Of a stretch of 64,000 nucleotides of DNA, positions 63,879 to 64,000 are shown piece after piece. A program made the position numbers and the translations under genes. The notes under the pieces were generated by a model. It was not told the DNA's origin and searched no databases. It saw only the letters and a list, made by a program, of their open reading frames with translations. Location: NCBI GenBank assembly GCA_964657565.1, contig CAZZVQ010000007.1:1-64000 (forward strand). Reading direction: 5' to 3'. The stretch is from JAVVHH01 sp964657565 (GTDB lineage Bacteria > Pseudomonadota > Alphaproteobacteria > Acetobacterales > Acetobacteraceae). Position 1 is the stretch's first letter; every line of letters starts with the position of its first letter.

Positions 63879-64000
63879 CGGCTTGCAGGCCGTAGCTGGC
63901 GAAGCCGCGCATGGTCGCGGCGATCTCGGCGTCGGAGAGGATCACGGGGGCGCCGAGCTGCAGCGCCAGGCAGTATTGCTTGGCGAGGGTTTCGAGTTCG
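63871..64000 (-). CDS. C-terminal fragment of a class II aldolase/adducin family protein
   Basis: 43 codons read in from the window edge to a TGA at 63871-63873. The text LETLAKQYCLALQLGAPVIL then SDAEIAATMRGFASYGLQ matches the C-terminus of fuculose-phosphate aldolase/ribulose-5-phosphate 4-epimerase-like proteins. The metal-binding histidines are outside the window. It overlaps the start of the HWE kinase gene by eight bases, so the two may be co-transcribed. Confidence 0.6.
   Translation of the reverse strand, partial: ELETLAKQYCLALQLGAPVILSDAEIAATMRGFASYGLQADG

Overview
The window is very GC-rich, densely packed Gram-negative chromosome. Gene content points to an alphaproteobacterium, most likely in or near the Rhodospirillales/Acetobacterales. 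The pointers are an hda-ppk-ppx junction, System I cytochrome c maturation genes ccmCDEFGHI, an intracellular PHA depolymerase, CMP-KDO synthetase (LPS), HWE-type and hybrid sensor kinases, a class II (plant-type) DAHP synthase and several branched-chain-amino-acid-type ABC transport genes. Taxonomy is inferred from gene content only. Most operon joints are 1-4 base stop/start overlaps (ATGA, GTGA, TGATG). I found no rRNA, tRNA, CRISPR array or insertion sequence. A run of 10 N (21899-21908) marks an assembly gap.

Layout: 1-5.1 kb holds the end of a probable hda gene, polyphosphate kinase/exopolyphosphatase and argG. From 5.0 to 9.5 kb (minus) lie a GAF-GGDEF-EAL protein, acetyl-CoA synthetase and an EVE-domain protein. 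From 9.5 to 14.9 kb is the ccm operon, with an unrecognised 68-residue membrane ORF between ccmE and ccmF. From 14.9 to 21.3 kb (minus) come a large hybrid histidine kinase whose receiver has Glu at the usual phospho-Asp position, then a benE/epoxide-hydrolase-like/FAH-hydrolase operon. A stand-alone pncC follows. A liv-type ABC operon (21.8-26.6 kb, minus) has a LivM-LivG fusion and abuts the N gap, beyond which lies the tail of a second livF.

From 26.7 to 46.3 kb are housekeeping and metabolic genes: a diguanylate cyclase, gltX, a nicotinate phosphoribosyltransferase, DAHP synthase, an ArnT-like glycosyltransferase, asd, an Lrp regulator divergent from trxB, motB-motA, a threonine-synthase-like gene, an M20 deacylase, a D-2-hydroxyacid dehydrogenase, gamma-glutamyltranspeptidase, an SDR and phaZ. 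HU follows at 46.7 kb with a strong hairpin. From 47.1 to 51.3 kb is a tight three-gene set that looks envelope-related: a polysaccharide deacetylase, an ATP-grasp/low-molecular-weight phosphatase fusion and a polytopic membrane protein. From 51.3 to 56.1 kb is an acyl-CoA catabolic operon: enoyl-CoA hydratase, feruloyl-CoA-synthase-like ligase, periplasmic binding protein and 3-hydroxyacyl-CoA dehydrogenase.

The most accessory-looking stretch is 56.06-57.94 kb. It has two gene-poor spacers around a small gene with a PD-(D/E)xK-like signature, which is followed two bases later by a secreted NTF2-fold immunity-like gene. The rest (57.9-64 kb) has pheA-kdsB, a hisN-type phosphatase, an oligopeptide-type binding protein, a receiver-only regulator, a GAF-HWE kinase and the tail of a class II aldolase. 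The plus strand is G-rich in the samples I counted near 52.6 and 59.1 kb and C-rich near 33.3 and 40.3 kb, whichever strand is coding, so a compositional boundary or inversion is possible.
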